Notes: a model not told the origin generated them from the letters alone. A DNA stretch of 64,000 nt from Gammaproteobacteria bacterium (GCA_015709695.1 CP054183.1:2344992-2408991); one strand, 5' to 3'. Numbered from the stretch's first letter, positions 27,714 to 36,315 are shown. Made by a program: numbers and translations.

Positions 27714-27737
27714 GTACGAGAAACCGGTCGCGGCGGC

Positions 27738-29015
27738 TCACAGGCGGTCGCGCAGCGCGTAATACGCCATGCCCAGCGCCAGCAGCGGCCGGCGCAGCAG
27801 CCGGCCGCCCGGCCAGGCGGGCGCGGGCAGGCCGGCCATGACATCGAAGCGCCCGGCCTGCCCGGCGACCGCCTCGGCGATCAGCCGGCCGGCCAGGGTG
27901 GCGATGCCGATGCCGTGGCCGGAGTAGCCCTGGGCGAAGAACACGTTGGGCGGCAGCCGGCCGAAATGCGGCAGCCGGGTGCGGCTGATGCCGACGGCGC
28001 CGCCCCAGGCATGGTCGATGGCGACGTCGGCGAGCTGCGGGAACACCCGCAGCAGCCGCGGGCGCAGCCGCGCGGCGATGTCCCGCGGCAGGCTCCTGCC
28101 ATAGCTCTCGCCACCGCCGAAGAGCAGGCGGTGGTCGGCGGTGAGGCGGAAGTAATCGACCACGAAACGGCTGTCATGGACGCAAACCTCGTCGCGGATC
28201 AGCGCGCGGGCGCGCGCCTCGCCGAGCGGCGCGGTCGCCAGCATGAAGCTGTCGATGGGCAGGACGCGGCTGGCGATGCGCGGCTCGAGGCGTCCTAGAT
28301 GGGCATCGCAGCCGAGCACCAGGTGGCGCGCGCGCACGCTGCCGGCCGCGGTGCGCACGATGACGGGATCACTGCGCGTGTAGCCGAGGACCGCCGAGTG
28401 CTCGTGGATGCGCACGCCGGCGGCCTCGCAGGCCCGCGCCAGGCCCAGCGCATAGTTCAGCGGGTGCAGGTGCAGGGCGCCGCGGTCGAGCAGGCCGCCA
28501 TGGTAGATGCGGCTGGCGAGCATCGCCGGCAGCCCGGCGGCCGGGACGTAGCTCGCCTGGTCGTAGCCATAGTCGCGTGCCAGCCGGTCGGCTTGTTCGC
28601 GCAGCGCCACCGCCTGCGAGGGCTTCGCCGCCACGATGAGCTGGCCGCTGCGCAGCCCGCAGTCGATGGCGTGCCGCGCGACGCGCTCGCGCACGCAGGC
28701 CTTGGCCTCCTCGGCAAGCTCCCAGAGCCGGCGCGCGGCATCGCGGCCGAAACCGGCCTCGAGTTCCGCCTGCCCGAGGCGCTGCCCGCTGCCCACCTGG
28801 CCACCGTTGCGGCCGGAGGCACCCCAGCCGATGCGCCGTGCCTCCAGCAGCACCACCGAGTGCCCGCGTTCGGCGAGATGCAGCGCGGCCGAGAGGCCGG
28901 TGTAGCCGCCACCGATGACGCAGGCATCGGCCACGCCGTCGCCGGCGAGCGCCGGCCGCTCGCGGATGCCGCGGGCGGTCTCCAGGTACCAGGAAGGCGG
29001 GTAGCCCGCGGTCAT
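27738..29015 (-). CDS. puuB: Gamma-glutamylputrescine oxidase-like FAD oxidoreductase
   Basis: 425 residues, DAO family; E. coli PuuB is 426. In the puu pathway it oxidises gamma-glutamylputrescine to the aldehyde. Rossmann FAD motif VIGGGYTGLSAALHLAERGHSVVLLEA, then GWGASGRNGGQ, FVVDYFRLTADHRLLFGGG, and the FAD C-terminal block GYSGHGIGIATLAGR. ATG 29015 begins the conserved PPSWYLETA segment. It lies 20 bp after spuC on the same strand, within the polyamine gene set. Cytoplasmic. Confidence 0.85.
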   Translation of the reverse strand: MTAGYPPSWYLETARGIRERPALAGDGVADACVIGGGYTGLSAALHLAERGHSVVLLEARRIGWGASGRNGGQVGSGQRLGQAELEAGFGRDAARRLWELAEEAKACVRERVARHAIDCGLRSGQLIVAAKPSQAVALREQADRLARDYGYDQASYVPAAGLPAMLASRIYHGGLLDRGALHLHPLNYALGLARACEAAGVRIHEHSAVLGYTRSDPVIVRTAAGSVRARHLVLGCDAHLGRLEPRIASRVLPIDSFMLATAPLGEARARALIRDEVCVHDSRFVVDYFRLTADHRLLFGGGESYGRSLPRDIAARLRPRLLRVFPQLADVAIDHAWGGAVGISRTRLPHFGRLPPNVFFAQGYSGHGIGIATLAGRLIAEAVAGQAGRFDVMAGLPAPAWPGGRLLRRPLLALGMAYYALRDRL

Positions 29016-29035
29016 GCCCTGCGCCCGCGCCGGCC

Positions 29036-30409
29036 TCAGGCGCCCGGGCGCAGGCGGCGGGCGACGCGGTCGAGCGTGCGCCGCGCCTTGTCCACCATCT
29101 CGTCCACCTGGGCCTCGCTGATGACCAGCGGCGGCGCGACGATCAGCGAGTCGCGCACATGGCGCATGACCAGGCCGAGATCCACGCTGGTGTCGCGGCA
29201 GGTCTCGCCGACCCGCAGCGCCGGCGGAAAGCGCGCCCGCGTGGCCGGGTCGGCCACCAGTTCGATCGCGCCCAGCAGGCCGACGGAGCGGGCCTCGCCC
29301 ACCAGCGGATGCGTGGCCAGCGACTGCCAGCGGCTGGCGAAGTACGGCGCGATGCGCTCGCGCACCCGCTCGACGATGCCCTCCTCGTGCATGACCTGCA
29401 GCGCGGCGATGGCCACGGCACAGGCCACCGGGTTGCCGGAATGGGTGAAGCCGTGGAAGAACTCCCCGCCGCCGTCCACCAGCGCATCGGCGACCCGGTC
29501 GCCCACCAGCACGCCCCCCAGCGGCAGGTAGCCGCCATTCACCGCCTTGGCGAAGATCACCAGGTCCGGCTCGATGGCGTAGTGCTGCGAGGCGAACCAT
29601 TCGCCGAGGCGGCCGAAGCCGGTGATGACTTCGTCGGCCACCAGCAGGATGTCGTACTGGTCGCAGATGCGCTGGATCTCCGGCCAGTAGGTATCCGGCG
29701 GGATGATGACGCCGCCGGCGCCCTGCACCGGCTCGCCGATGAACGCCGCGACCCGGTCGGCGCCGAGCTCGAGGATCTTCGCTTCCAGCTCGCCCGCGAC
29801 CTTCAGGCCGAACTCGTCCGGGTGCAGGCCGCCGCCCTCCTCGAACCAGTAGGGCTGGCCGATGTGCGCGATGCCCGGGATGGGCAGGTCGCCCTGCGCC
29901 TGCTGCGCGGGCATGCCGCCGAGGCTCATGCCGCCGATGGTGCTGCCGTGGTAGGCGTTGCGGCGGCTGATGAGGGTCTTGCGCTCCGGCTGGCCCTGGA
30001 TATCCCAGTAGCGGCGCACCATGCGGATCACGGTGTCGTTCGCCTCGGACCCCGAGTTCGTATAGAAGACGCGGCTGAACCCCGGCGGCGCGACATCGGC
30101 CAGCAGCGCCGCCAGCTCGATGGCGGGCGGGTGGCTGCACTGGAAGAAGCTGTTGTAGTAGGGCAGCGTTTCCAGCTGCCGGGTCGCGGCCTCGATGAGC
30201 TCGCGCCGCCCGTAGCCGAGGCTGACGCACCAGAGGCCGGACATGGCGTCGAGGATCTGCCGGCCCTCGGTGTCGTAGATGTAGACGCCTTCGCCGCGGG
30301 TGATGACCCGCGTGCCGCGCTCGGCGATCTGCCGGGGGTCGCTGAAGGGGTGCAGGTAGTGCTGGCGGTCCAGTTCCTGCAGTTCGGCCAGGCTGTGTTC
30401 AGTGCTCAT
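29036..30409 (-). CDS. spuC: Class III aminotransferase, putrescine:pyruvate type
   Basis: 457 residues, matching SpuC-type polyamine aminotransferases in length. PLP-fold features: SGLWCVSLGYGRRELIEA, YYNSFFQCSHPPAIELA, FYTNSGSEANDTVIRMVRRY, AYHGSTIGGMSLGG, FIGEPVQGAGGVIIPP, LLVADEVITGFGRLG, and the PLP lysine in FAKAVNGGYLPLGG. ATG 30409 has GAGG about 8 nt upstream. It would transaminate putrescine or an omega-amino acid product. The gene follows a 234-bp gap containing a long palindrome, which may separate its expression from puuA. Confidence 0.85.
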   Translation of the reverse strand: MSTEHSLAELQELDRQHYLHPFSDPRQIAERGTRVITRGEGVYIYDTEGRQILDAMSGLWCVSLGYGRRELIEAATRQLETLPYYNSFFQCSHPPAIELAALLADVAPPGFSRVFYTNSGSEANDTVIRMVRRYWDIQGQPERKTLISRRNAYHGSTIGGMSLGGMPAQQAQGDLPIPGIAHIGQPYWFEEGGGLHPDEFGLKVAGELEAKILELGADRVAAFIGEPVQGAGGVIIPPDTYWPEIQRICDQYDILLVADEVITGFGRLGEWFASQHYAIEPDLVIFAKAVNGGYLPLGGVLVGDRVADALVDGGGEFFHGFTHSGNPVACAVAIAALQVMHEEGIVERVRERIAPYFASRWQSLATHPLVGEARSVGLLGAIELVADPATRARFPPALRVGETCRDTSVDLGLVMRHVRDSLIVAPPLVISEAQVDEMVDKARRTLDRVARRLRPGA

Positions 30410-30428
30410 GGCTCGGACCTCGGTGGCG

Positions 30429-30624
30429 GCCCTTGCGGCCCGGGGGCACGAAGCCGCTCCCCGATACCCGCCTTGTTCGTGACCCAGGGCCTCCGGGCTG
30501 TTCAACGCTCGTGTCCCTGCATTCTGCCTCAATGTGCTCCACGGCCGTGGAAGCGCCCGGAGGCGGGGGCTTCCGAACCAGGCGAGTATCGGGGAGCGAC
30601 TTCGGAAGCGCCCGCCGCAAGGGC
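30429..30624. repeat. 196-bp imperfect palindrome between puuA and spuC
   Basis: The two halves pair in one register about a centre at 30526/30527. GCCCTTGCGGC (30429-30439) is perfect with 30614-30624; a 24-nt block (30455-30478) pairs with 30575-30598 at 22 of 24 positions; CCTCCGGGC (30490-30498) is perfect with 30555-30563. Both strands stay open and would encode LPDTRLVR...RTRRVSGS, as expected of a palindrome. No gene lies inside. It may be a large MITE/REP element or a transcript hairpin. Confidence 0.75.
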
Positions 30625-30643
30625 GCCAGGCGACGTCAGGGAG

Positions 30644-31984
30644 TCACACATTGAGCAGCAAAAACTCCCGCTCCCAGGGGCTGATCACCTGGAAGAAGCG
30701 CTCCTGCTCCTCGCGCTTGATGGCGGCGTAGACCTGCACGAAGCGCTCGCCGAGCAGGGCGCGCATCGGCGCGCTGCCCTCGAGCAGGTCCAGCGACTCG
30801 TTCAGCATGCGCGGCAGGGCGAACGGCAGCCGGTAGGCGTTGCCGGTCTCCGGCGCGCTGGGCTCCAGCTGCTCGCGCAGGCCCAGGTACCCGCAGGCCA
30901 GCGAGGCGGCGATGGCGAGGTAGGGGTTGACGTCGGCGCCGGCGACACGGTTCTCCACGCGCCGGTCCTGCGGGCCGGTTTCCGGCACCCTCAGGCCGAC
31001 GGTGCGGTTGTCGTAGCCCCATTGCAGGTTGATCGGCGCGGCCATGTAGCGCGTGAAGCGGCGGTAGGAATTCACGTATGGCGCCAGCAGCAGCGCCACC
31101 TGCGGCAGGTAGCGCTGCAGCCCGCCGATGAAGTGGCGGAACCGCGGGCTCTCGCTGCCGTCGGCGAGCGAGAAGACGTTGGCGCCATCCGCGCCGGCGA
31201 CCAGGCTCAGGTGCCAGTGCATGGAACTGCCGGGCTCGTTCTGCATCGGCTTGGCCATGAAGGTGGCGTAGACCTCGTGGCGCATGGCGGCCTCGCGCAC
31301 GATGCGCTTGAAGAGGAACACCTGGTCGGAGAGCGCCAGCGCGTCCCCGTGCACGAAATTGACCTCGAGCTGCGCGGTGCCCTCCTCGTGCACGAGGTTG
31401 TCCACCTGCATGCCCATGGCCTCGCTGTAGTCGTAGACATCCTCGATCAGCGGCTCGAACTCGTCGATGGCGTCGAGGCTGTAGGGCTGGCGCACGGTCT
31501 CGGCGCGGCCGGAGCGGCCGGTGGGCGGCGCCAGCGGGTAGTCCGGGTCGGTGTTGCGCTTGACGAGGTAGAACTCGATCTCCGGCGCCACCACCGGGCG
31601 CAGGCCCTCGGCACGATAGAGGTCCAGCACCTTGCGCAGCAGCTGGCGCGGAGCGATGTCCACCGGCGTGCCGTCCATGAAGAAGCAGTCGTGGATGACC
31701 ACGGCGGTGGGATCGTTGGCCCAGGGCACCAGCCGCAGCGTGGCGAGGTCCGGCACCGCCAGCATGTCGCGGTCGGTGGGCGAGAGCACGGTCTCCTCGG
31801 GATGCTCGCCGGTCACGGTCTGGATGAACACGGACTCGGGCAGGCGCATGCCGCCCTGGGCGGCGAAGGTCCTGGCGGGCATGAACTTGCCGCGCGCGAT
31901 GCCCGCCTGGTCGGGGATGATCGCCTCGACCTCGGAGATCTTGTGCGCGGTGAGCCAGTCGGTGAGTTGCTGCCGGTTGCCCAT
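30644..31984 (-). CDS. puuA: Gamma-glutamylpolyamine synthetase, glutamine synthetase family
   Basis: 446 residues. Glutamine-synthetase fold lacking the adenylylation Tyr region. Features: IPDQAGIARGKFMPARTF, VVAPEIEFYLVKRN (metal Glu), EGTAQLEVNF, SSMHWHLSL, APYVNSYRRF, NRTVGLRVPETGPQDRRVENRVAG and ADVNPYLAIAASLACG. These match PuuA/SpuI-type enzymes that ligate glutamate to putrescine with ATP. ATG 31984 follows the puuD stop by 12 bp, so puuD and puuA are an operon. The substrate assignment rests on the neighbouring puuD, puuB and spuC. Confidence 0.85.
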   Translation of the reverse strand: MGNRQQLTDWLTAHKISEVEAIIPDQAGIARGKFMPARTFAAQGGMRLPESVFIQTVTGEHPEETVLSPTDRDMLAVPDLATLRLVPWANDPTAVVIHDCFFMDGTPVDIAPRQLLRKVLDLYRAEGLRPVVAPEIEFYLVKRNTDPDYPLAPPTGRSGRAETVRQPYSLDAIDEFEPLIEDVYDYSEAMGMQVDNLVHEEGTAQLEVNFVHGDALALSDQVFLFKRIVREAAMRHEVYATFMAKPMQNEPGSSMHWHLSLVAGADGANVFSLADGSESPRFRHFIGGLQRYLPQVALLLAPYVNSYRRFTRYMAAPINLQWGYDNRTVGLRVPETGPQDRRVENRVAGADVNPYLAIAASLACGYLGLREQLEPSAPETGNAYRLPFALPRMLNESLDLLEGSAPMRALLGERFVQVYAAIKREEQERFFQVISPWEREFLLLNV

Positions 31985-31996
31985 GGGGTCCCGCCT

Positions 31997-32749
31997 TCAG
32001 GCCATGGCACGGCGCCTTGCGGCGTCGCCGAAGGCCCCGAACATCGCCAGCGACAGCGCGTTGCCGCGCAGCTGCCACTCCGGATGCCACTGCACCGCGA
32101 GCGTGAAGCCCGGCGCGGCACGCACCACGAAGGCCTCGACCAGCCCGTCCGGCGCCAGCGCCTCGACGGCCAGCGCATCGGCCAGCCGGTCGACGCCCTG
32201 CGAGTGCACCGAATTCACGCGCAGGCCGTCACGGCCGCCGAGCCGCTCGAGCAGGCCGCCGGCGGTGAAGCGCAGCTCGTGGCTGGGCGCGTACTGCTCC
32301 TCCAGCGGCCGGCCGGCATCCTCGCGGTGGCGCACGAAGCCGGGCAGCTCGTGCACCGCCTGGTGCAGCGTGCCGCCGAAGGCCACGTTCATCTCCTGGA
32401 AGCCGCGGCAGATGGCCATGAGCGGCAACCCCGCCGCGACCGCGGCCGGAATCAGCGCCAGCGCCGCGGCGTCGCGCTCGGCGTCATTCAGGGTGCCGGG
32501 GCTGCTGGCCGTTCCCTGGTAGCGCCAGGGCTCGACATTGGACGGGCTGCCGGTGAGCAGCAGGCCATCGAGGTGTTCGAGCGCCTCGCGGATGTCGAAG
32601 TCGCCTGCCAGCACCGGCAGCGACACGGGGAAGCCGCCCGCGCCGTGCAACACGGCATCGAGGTACTTCTCGCCGACCAGGTGGAACGGGTGGTGGCCCA
32701 GCACCCGCCGGTCCGAGATGACGCCGATGAGGGGGCGCCTGCTACGCAT
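31997..32749 (-). CDS. puuD: Gamma-glutamyl-GABA hydrolase, class I glutamine amidotransferase fold
   Basis: 250 residues from ATG 32749. Hydrolyses gamma-glutamyl-GABA to GABA and glutamate in the Puu pathway. Nucleophile Cys114 in MAICRGFQEMNVAFGG, the PuuD-type variation of the GATase elbow, with catalytic His in VQWHPEWQ and its Glu partner. Conserved LIGVISDRR and LLLTGSPSNVEPWRY match the family. First gene of the leftward polyamine block. The upstream frame from 32785 would overlap the divergent gene's promoter and is not used. Confidence 0.87.
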   Translation of the reverse strand: MRSRRPLIGVISDRRVLGHHPFHLVGEKYLDAVLHGAGGFPVSLPVLAGDFDIREALEHLDGLLLTGSPSNVEPWRYQGTASSPGTLNDAERDAAALALIPAAVAAGLPLMAICRGFQEMNVAFGGTLHQAVHELPGFVRHREDAGRPLEEQYAPSHELRFTAGGLLERLGGRDGLRVNSVHSQGVDRLADALAVEALAPDGLVEAFVVRAAPGFTLAVQWHPEWQLRGNALSLAMFGAFGDAARRRAMA

Positions 32750-32876
32750 GCGGCTACGTTGCCAGAGGGGCGGATGGCCCGCCACTCCCCCGCCCGGGCG
32801 CCAGCGTTGGTGCTAGGATGCGGCCGGCCCGGCCCCTGTGCCTCGCCGCGGCGCGCAGCGAGGAATCCCGCATCGC

Positions 32877-33773
32877 ATGGTTGCCTACCTGATCCGCCAC
32901 TGGCGTGGCGAGCTGCCGCTGTGGGTGGCCTGGTGGCTGAACGGCGTCGGCCTGACGGCGCTGTCGCTGGCGCTGGAGGGAAACCTCGGCGCGCTCGGCC
33001 TCGACCGCGGGCTGGATTCGCGGGCCGGGGTGGCGCTGTTCGTCGCCGCGGGTGTCGTGCTCCTGCTGCTGGTGCCGGCCTGGCAGGTCATCGGCATCTT
33101 CCGCGCCGCGGACCGCCACGCCGCCGAGGTGGGCACGCCGCTGGCGGCCTATGTCACGCAGGGGCTGGCCACGGTCCTCACCATCCTGCTGGCGCTGCGC
33201 TTCGTCATGTTCGCCGGGGAGGGCTATTCCGGCCTGAGGCTGGCGTTCCCCATCACCGGCTGGCACTACCAGGTCAGCGTCAGCGGCCGGCTGCTGGAAG
33301 TGCGCGGCAGCATCACCTTCGGCCTGGCCGATGCCGTGCAGGCCGCGCTCGCCGCCAACCCGCAGGTGCGCCGGGTGCGGCTCAACAGCGGCGGCGGCTC
33401 GCTCAGCGAGGCGCAGAAGCTGCGCGGGATCATCATCGCCCACGACCTGGACACCGACAGCACCAGGGGTTGCTCCAGCGCCTGCGTGTCGGCCTACATC
33501 GGTGGCCACCAGCGGCTCCTGCGCAGCAGTGCGCGCATCGGCCTGCACCTGCCCCGCAACCCGGGCTACGGCCTGCGCGGCCCGCTGTCGCCCGCCTATG
33601 CCGCCGAGCTCGGCTACTTCGCCAGCCGTGGCGTGCCGCCCTGGTTCCTGCAGCGCTGGATCGCCAGCGGCCGGCAGTTCTGGTACCCGACGCCGCTGCA
33701 GCTCTGGCAGGCCGGCATCGTGCAGGCGTTCTACGGGCCGCCGCGTCCGGGCGAGGCGCTGCTCTTTCTCTGA
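32877..33773 (+). CDS. Membrane protein with a ClpP/crotonase-like C-terminal domain
   Basis: 298 residues. The first ~130 hold about three TM helices (ELPLWVAWWLNGVGLTALSL, FVAAGVVLLLLVPAWQVIGI, LATVLTILLALRFVMFAG). The second half has a ClpP-fold pattern: VSGRLLEVRGSITFGLADAV, RLNSGGGSLSEAQKL, CSSACVSAYIGGHQRLL (position of a Ser nucleophile), RIGLHLPRNP. This resembles periplasmic or membrane ClpP-class proteins; a function is not known. ATG 32877 has GAGGA 11 nt upstream and TAGGAT-type -10 near 32814. It is divergent from puuD. Confidence 0.7.
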   Translation: MVAYLIRHWRGELPLWVAWWLNGVGLTALSLALEGNLGALGLDRGLDSRAGVALFVAAGVVLLLLVPAWQVIGIFRAADRHAAEVGTPLAAYVTQGLATVLTILLALRFVMFAGEGYSGLRLAFPITGWHYQVSVSGRLLEVRGSITFGLADAVQAALAANPQVRRVRLNSGGGSLSEAQKLRGIIIAHDLDTDSTRGCSSACVSAYIGGHQRLLRSSARIGLHLPRNPGYGLRGPLSPAYAAELGYFASRGVPPWFLQRWIASGRQFWYPTPLQLWQAGIVQAFYGPPRPGEALLFL

Positions 33774-33787
33774 ACGGGACGGGCGCC

Positions 33788-34288
33788 TCAGCCAGGCTGG
33801 TCGATGCGCAGCACGCGCAGGTCGCGCGTCATGCGCACGGCGTCCTCGATGCGGTCGTAGTATCCCGGCAGCAGGTCCACCTCGGTGTAGCCCAGCGCCT
33901 GGTAGAAGCCGCGCGCCGCGGTGTTCGTGGCGCGCACCTCGAGGCTGACCTCGAAGGTACCGGCGGTGCGCGCGGACTCCTCCAGCCAGCGCACCAGGCG
34001 CGTGCCGAGGCCGGCGCGGCGGCAGCGCGGTTCCACGGCGAGCAGGTTGAGGTGGGCGGCTTCGTCGCCGAAGCCCATGATGGCGAAGCCGGTGACTTCC
34101 TCGCCACGGCGGGCGGTGAGCACCACGCTGTCCGGATCGTGCACATGGCGCGACACGCGCCGCGAGGTCCATGCCCAGGTCGGCAGGCCCGCCTCCACCA
34201 GACGGCGCGACATCAGTGCGATGGGCACCGCATCCAGCGACCGGGCCAGCGTCAGGCTGTCGATGTTCGGTGGTGCGTCCAATTTCAA
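33788..34288 (-). CDS. GNAT acetyltransferase, RimI-like
   Basis: 166 residues. Conserved GNAT core: VTGFAIMGFGDEAAHLNLLAV (strands 4-5), EPRCRRAGLGTRLVRWLEES with the acetyl-CoA loop RRAGLG, LEVRATNTAARGFYQALGY, and a C-terminal MTRDL. Resembles RimI, which acetylates an N-terminal alanine of a ribosomal protein, but general GNATs share this. The start is unclear: no ATG precedes the domain, and TTG 34288 or TTG 34282 (AAGAG upstream) are the candidates. Cytoplasmic. Convergent with the ClpP-like gene, 14-bp gap. Confidence 0.75.
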   Translation of the reverse strand: MKLDAPPNIDSLTLARSLDAVPIALMSRRLVEAGLPTWAWTSRRVSRHVHDPDSVVLTARRGEEVTGFAIMGFGDEAAHLNLLAVEPRCRRAGLGTRLVRWLEESARTAGTFEVSLEVRATNTAARGFYQALGYTEVDLLPGYYDRIEDAVRMTRDLRVLRIDQPG

Positions 34289-34319
34289 ATGCTCTTTTTC
34301 GCTCGCCGCGGCCTTCACC

Positions 34320-34353
34320 CCGGACCGTCGCAGCGCGCGCTGCCGCGGTCCGG
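34320..34353. other. GC-rich nested hairpin
   Basis: Perfect 8-bp arms CCGGACCG (34320-34327) and CGGTCCGG (34346-34353) enclose a 14-bp perfect palindrome GCAGCGCGCGCTGC (34330-34343). It lies in the 162-bp region between divergent genes, so it is not positioned as a terminator for either. Role unknown. Confidence 0.45.
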
Positions 34354-34437
34354 ATCCGACTGTACACCGTGCGGGCCCGCGCTTGCACGGGGATGGACAT
34401 AAGCTTCGCGGCCGGCGCAGCGACGGCGTGGCCGCGC

Positions 34438-34443
34438 TAGAAT
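34438..34443 (+). promoter_or_regulatory. -10 box TAGAAT, leaderless arrangement
   Basis: TAGAAT followed by 7 nt and ATG 34451, the same geometry as at hrpB. No Shine-Dalgarno lies before this ATG. Confidence 0.5.
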
Positions 34444-34450
34444 CCGCCGC

Positions 34451-35002
34451 ATGGACACACCGCGATTCCCGCCCGCCACCCGGATGCGGGCCTGGCATGC
34501 CGCGCTGGCCATCGCGGCCGGCGCACTCCTCACCCTCGCGGCGTTCGGGCCCGGGGCCGCGCGCGCCGACGAGGATCCCCTGGCACGCATCCGCGGTCTC
34601 GCCGGCACCTGGCTCGCGGTGGATGCCAGCGGCCGGCCCACCGACCAGGTGGCGAGCGTGTTCCGGGTGACCGCCAACGGGCACAGCGTCGAGGAAGTCA
34701 TGTTCCCCGGCACGGACCACGAGATGGTCAACATGTACTACCGCGATGTCGACGAGGTGCACATGACTCACTACTGCGCCGGCGGCAACCAGCCGGTGCT
34801 GCGCCTGGTCCCCGGCAGGGAGCCCGGCGTGCTGGAGCTGCAGTTCCTGGACATCAGCAACATGGTGACCATGAACGACGAGCACATGCACGAGGCCCGC
34901 TACCAGTGGCTGGGCGAGGACCGGCTGCGGATCGAGTGGCGCACCTTCAGGGACGGCCGCTTCCTCGACGCCAGCCGCATCGAGATGCTGCGGCGCAAGT
35001 AG
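34451..35002 (+). CDS. Exported protein of unknown function
   Basis: 183 residues. A Tat-less signal peptide (AWHAALAIAAGALLTLAAFG ending near ARA-DE) targets the periplasm. The mature region begins LARIRGLAGTWLAVD, with repeated beta-strand patterns (SVFRVTANGHSVEEVMF, DEVHMTHYCAGGNQPVLRL, LELQFLDISNMVT). It looks like a lipocalin-like/DUF1579-type barrel often annotated as hypothetical; the assignment is tentative. His, Met and Cys residues (MTHYC, EHMHEARY) cluster. It is immediately upstream of regB (18-bp gap) and may be co-transcribed. Confidence 0.7.
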   Translation: MDTPRFPPATRMRAWHAALAIAAGALLTLAAFGPGAARADEDPLARIRGLAGTWLAVDASGRPTDQVASVFRVTANGHSVEEVMFPGTDHEMVNMYYRDVDEVHMTHYCAGGNQPVLRLVPGREPGVLELQFLDISNMVTMNDEHMHEARYQWLGEDRLRIEWRTFRDGRFLDASRIEMLRRK

Positions 35003-35020
35003 CAGCGGGAGGCCACGACG

Positions 35021-36313
35021 ATGACCGACGGCCACGGCAATCCGCATCCGCCACAACCGCATTCGGCGCTGAACCTGCGCCGGCTGATCTGGCTGCGCAC
35101 CATCGCCATACCCGGCGCCGCCGTGGTGCTGCTGCTGGCAAGCCACTTCTACAATCTGCAGATCCAGATGCGCCCGCTGCTGGGCATCATCGTCGTGCTG
35201 GCGCTGGTCAACTTCTGGACCTGGCGGCGGCTGCAGCAGGGCGGCAGCATCCCGGACGGCGAGTTCTTCCTGCAGATGCTGGTGGATGTCAGCGCGCTGA
35301 CCGGGATGCTCTACTACGGTGGCGGCTCCAGCAATCCCTTCGCCTATTTCTTCCTGCTGCCGCTGGCCATCAGCGCCACGGTGCTGCCGCGGCGCTACAC
35401 CTGGCCCATGGCGGCCATCATCGCCGCCTGCTACACCTTCCTGCTGTTCTACCGCGTGCCGCTGCTGCCGTTCTCCCAGCCGCGCGAAGGCCCGACCTTC
35501 ATGGTGCACATCGTCGGCATGTGGCTGGGCTTCGTGCTGAGCGCCGGGCTCATCGCCCACTTCGTGGTGAGCATGGGCGAATCGCTGCGCGGGCAGGAGC
35601 GCGACCTCGCCGAGGCCCGCGAGCGTGCGCTGCGCGACGAGCGCGTGGTCGCCGTGGCGACGCTGGCGGCGGGCGCGGCCCACGAGCTCTCCACACCGCT
35701 CGCCACCATGGCGCTGGTGACCAGCGAACTGGCCGAGGAGTACCCGCGGGAGCGCCACCCGCAGCTGCACGACAACCTGCAGCTGCTGCGCGGCCAGATC
35801 CGCAAGTGCAAGGATGCGCTCTCGGTGATCTCGGCGGCGGCCGGCGTGCGCCGCGCCGAGGCGGCCCGCGCCATGGCGGTGGATGCCTTCGTCGGCCAGA
35901 CGGTGGCGGAAGTGCGCCAGCTGCGCCCCGGCGCGGCCATCACCGTGAGCAGCGAGGGCCCGCGGCCGGCGCCGCGCATCCTCGTCGAGCGCACGCTCTC
36001 GCAGGCGCTGCTCAACGTGCTGCACAACGCGGTGGATGTTTCGCCGGCCGACGTGCGCGTGAACTGCGCCTGGGATGGCGAACAGGTGCGCATCGCCGTG
36101 CAGGACCACGGGCCGGGCATCAGCCTGCAGTCCCTGCACCCGGGCGAGGAGCCGGGCCAGTCCACCAAGGAAAGCGGCCTGGGGCTCGGGCTGTTCCTCA
36201 CCCACACCGCGCTCAGCCACCTCGGCGGCGACATCAGCTTCAGCGACGCACCCGGCGGTGGCGCGCGCGTGACGGTCAACCTGCCGCTGGCGCGGCTGCA
36301 GACGGGAGCCTGA
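35021..36313 (+). CDS. regB: Redox-sensing histidine kinase RegB/PrrB type
   Basis: 430 residues with six TM helices in the first ~190. YYGGGSSNPFAYFFLLP contains the GGxxNPF motif that RegB uses for quinone binding. The H-box AAGAAHELSTPLATM places phospho-acceptor His at 221; a cysteine in QIRKCKDAL at 263 matches the redox-active cysteine of RegB in position and context. HATPase boxes NVLHNAVDVSP, DHGPGI and GLGLGLFL follow. RegB kinases respond to respiratory redox state. It is followed 2 nt later by its regulator. GGGAGG lies 11 nt before the ATG. Confidence 0.88.
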   Translation: MTDGHGNPHPPQPHSALNLRRLIWLRTIAIPGAAVVLLLASHFYNLQIQMRPLLGIIVVLALVNFWTWRRLQQGGSIPDGEFFLQMLVDVSALTGMLYYGGGSSNPFAYFFLLPLAISATVLPRRYTWPMAAIIAACYTFLLFYRVPLLPFSQPREGPTFMVHIVGMWLGFVLSAGLIAHFVVSMGESLRGQERDLAEARERALRDERVVAVATLAAGAAHELSTPLATMALVTSELAEEYPRERHPQLHDNLQLLRGQIRKCKDALSVISAAAGVRRAEAARAMAVDAFVGQTVAEVRQLRPGAAITVSSEGPRPAPRILVERTLSQALLNVLHNAVDVSPADVRVNCAWDGEQVRIAVQDHGPGISLQSLHPGEEPGQSTKESGLGLGLFLTHTALSHLGGDISFSDAPGGGARVTVNLPLARLQTGA

Positions 36314-36315
36314 CG

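Noticed and set aside
30399..30654. Two facing 73-codon open frames in the puuA-spuC gap with similar peptides
   Set aside because: The similarity is produced by the palindrome itself. No ribosome sites or codon-level conservation supports a gene on either strand.
29159..34402. 1,747-codon open frame on the plus strand
   Set aside because: It runs antisense to puuB, spuC, puuA, puuD and neighbours that have clear homology. High GC content leaves the opposite frame open; the translation is low-complexity (His/Ala/Arg/Gln-rich) with no domain.
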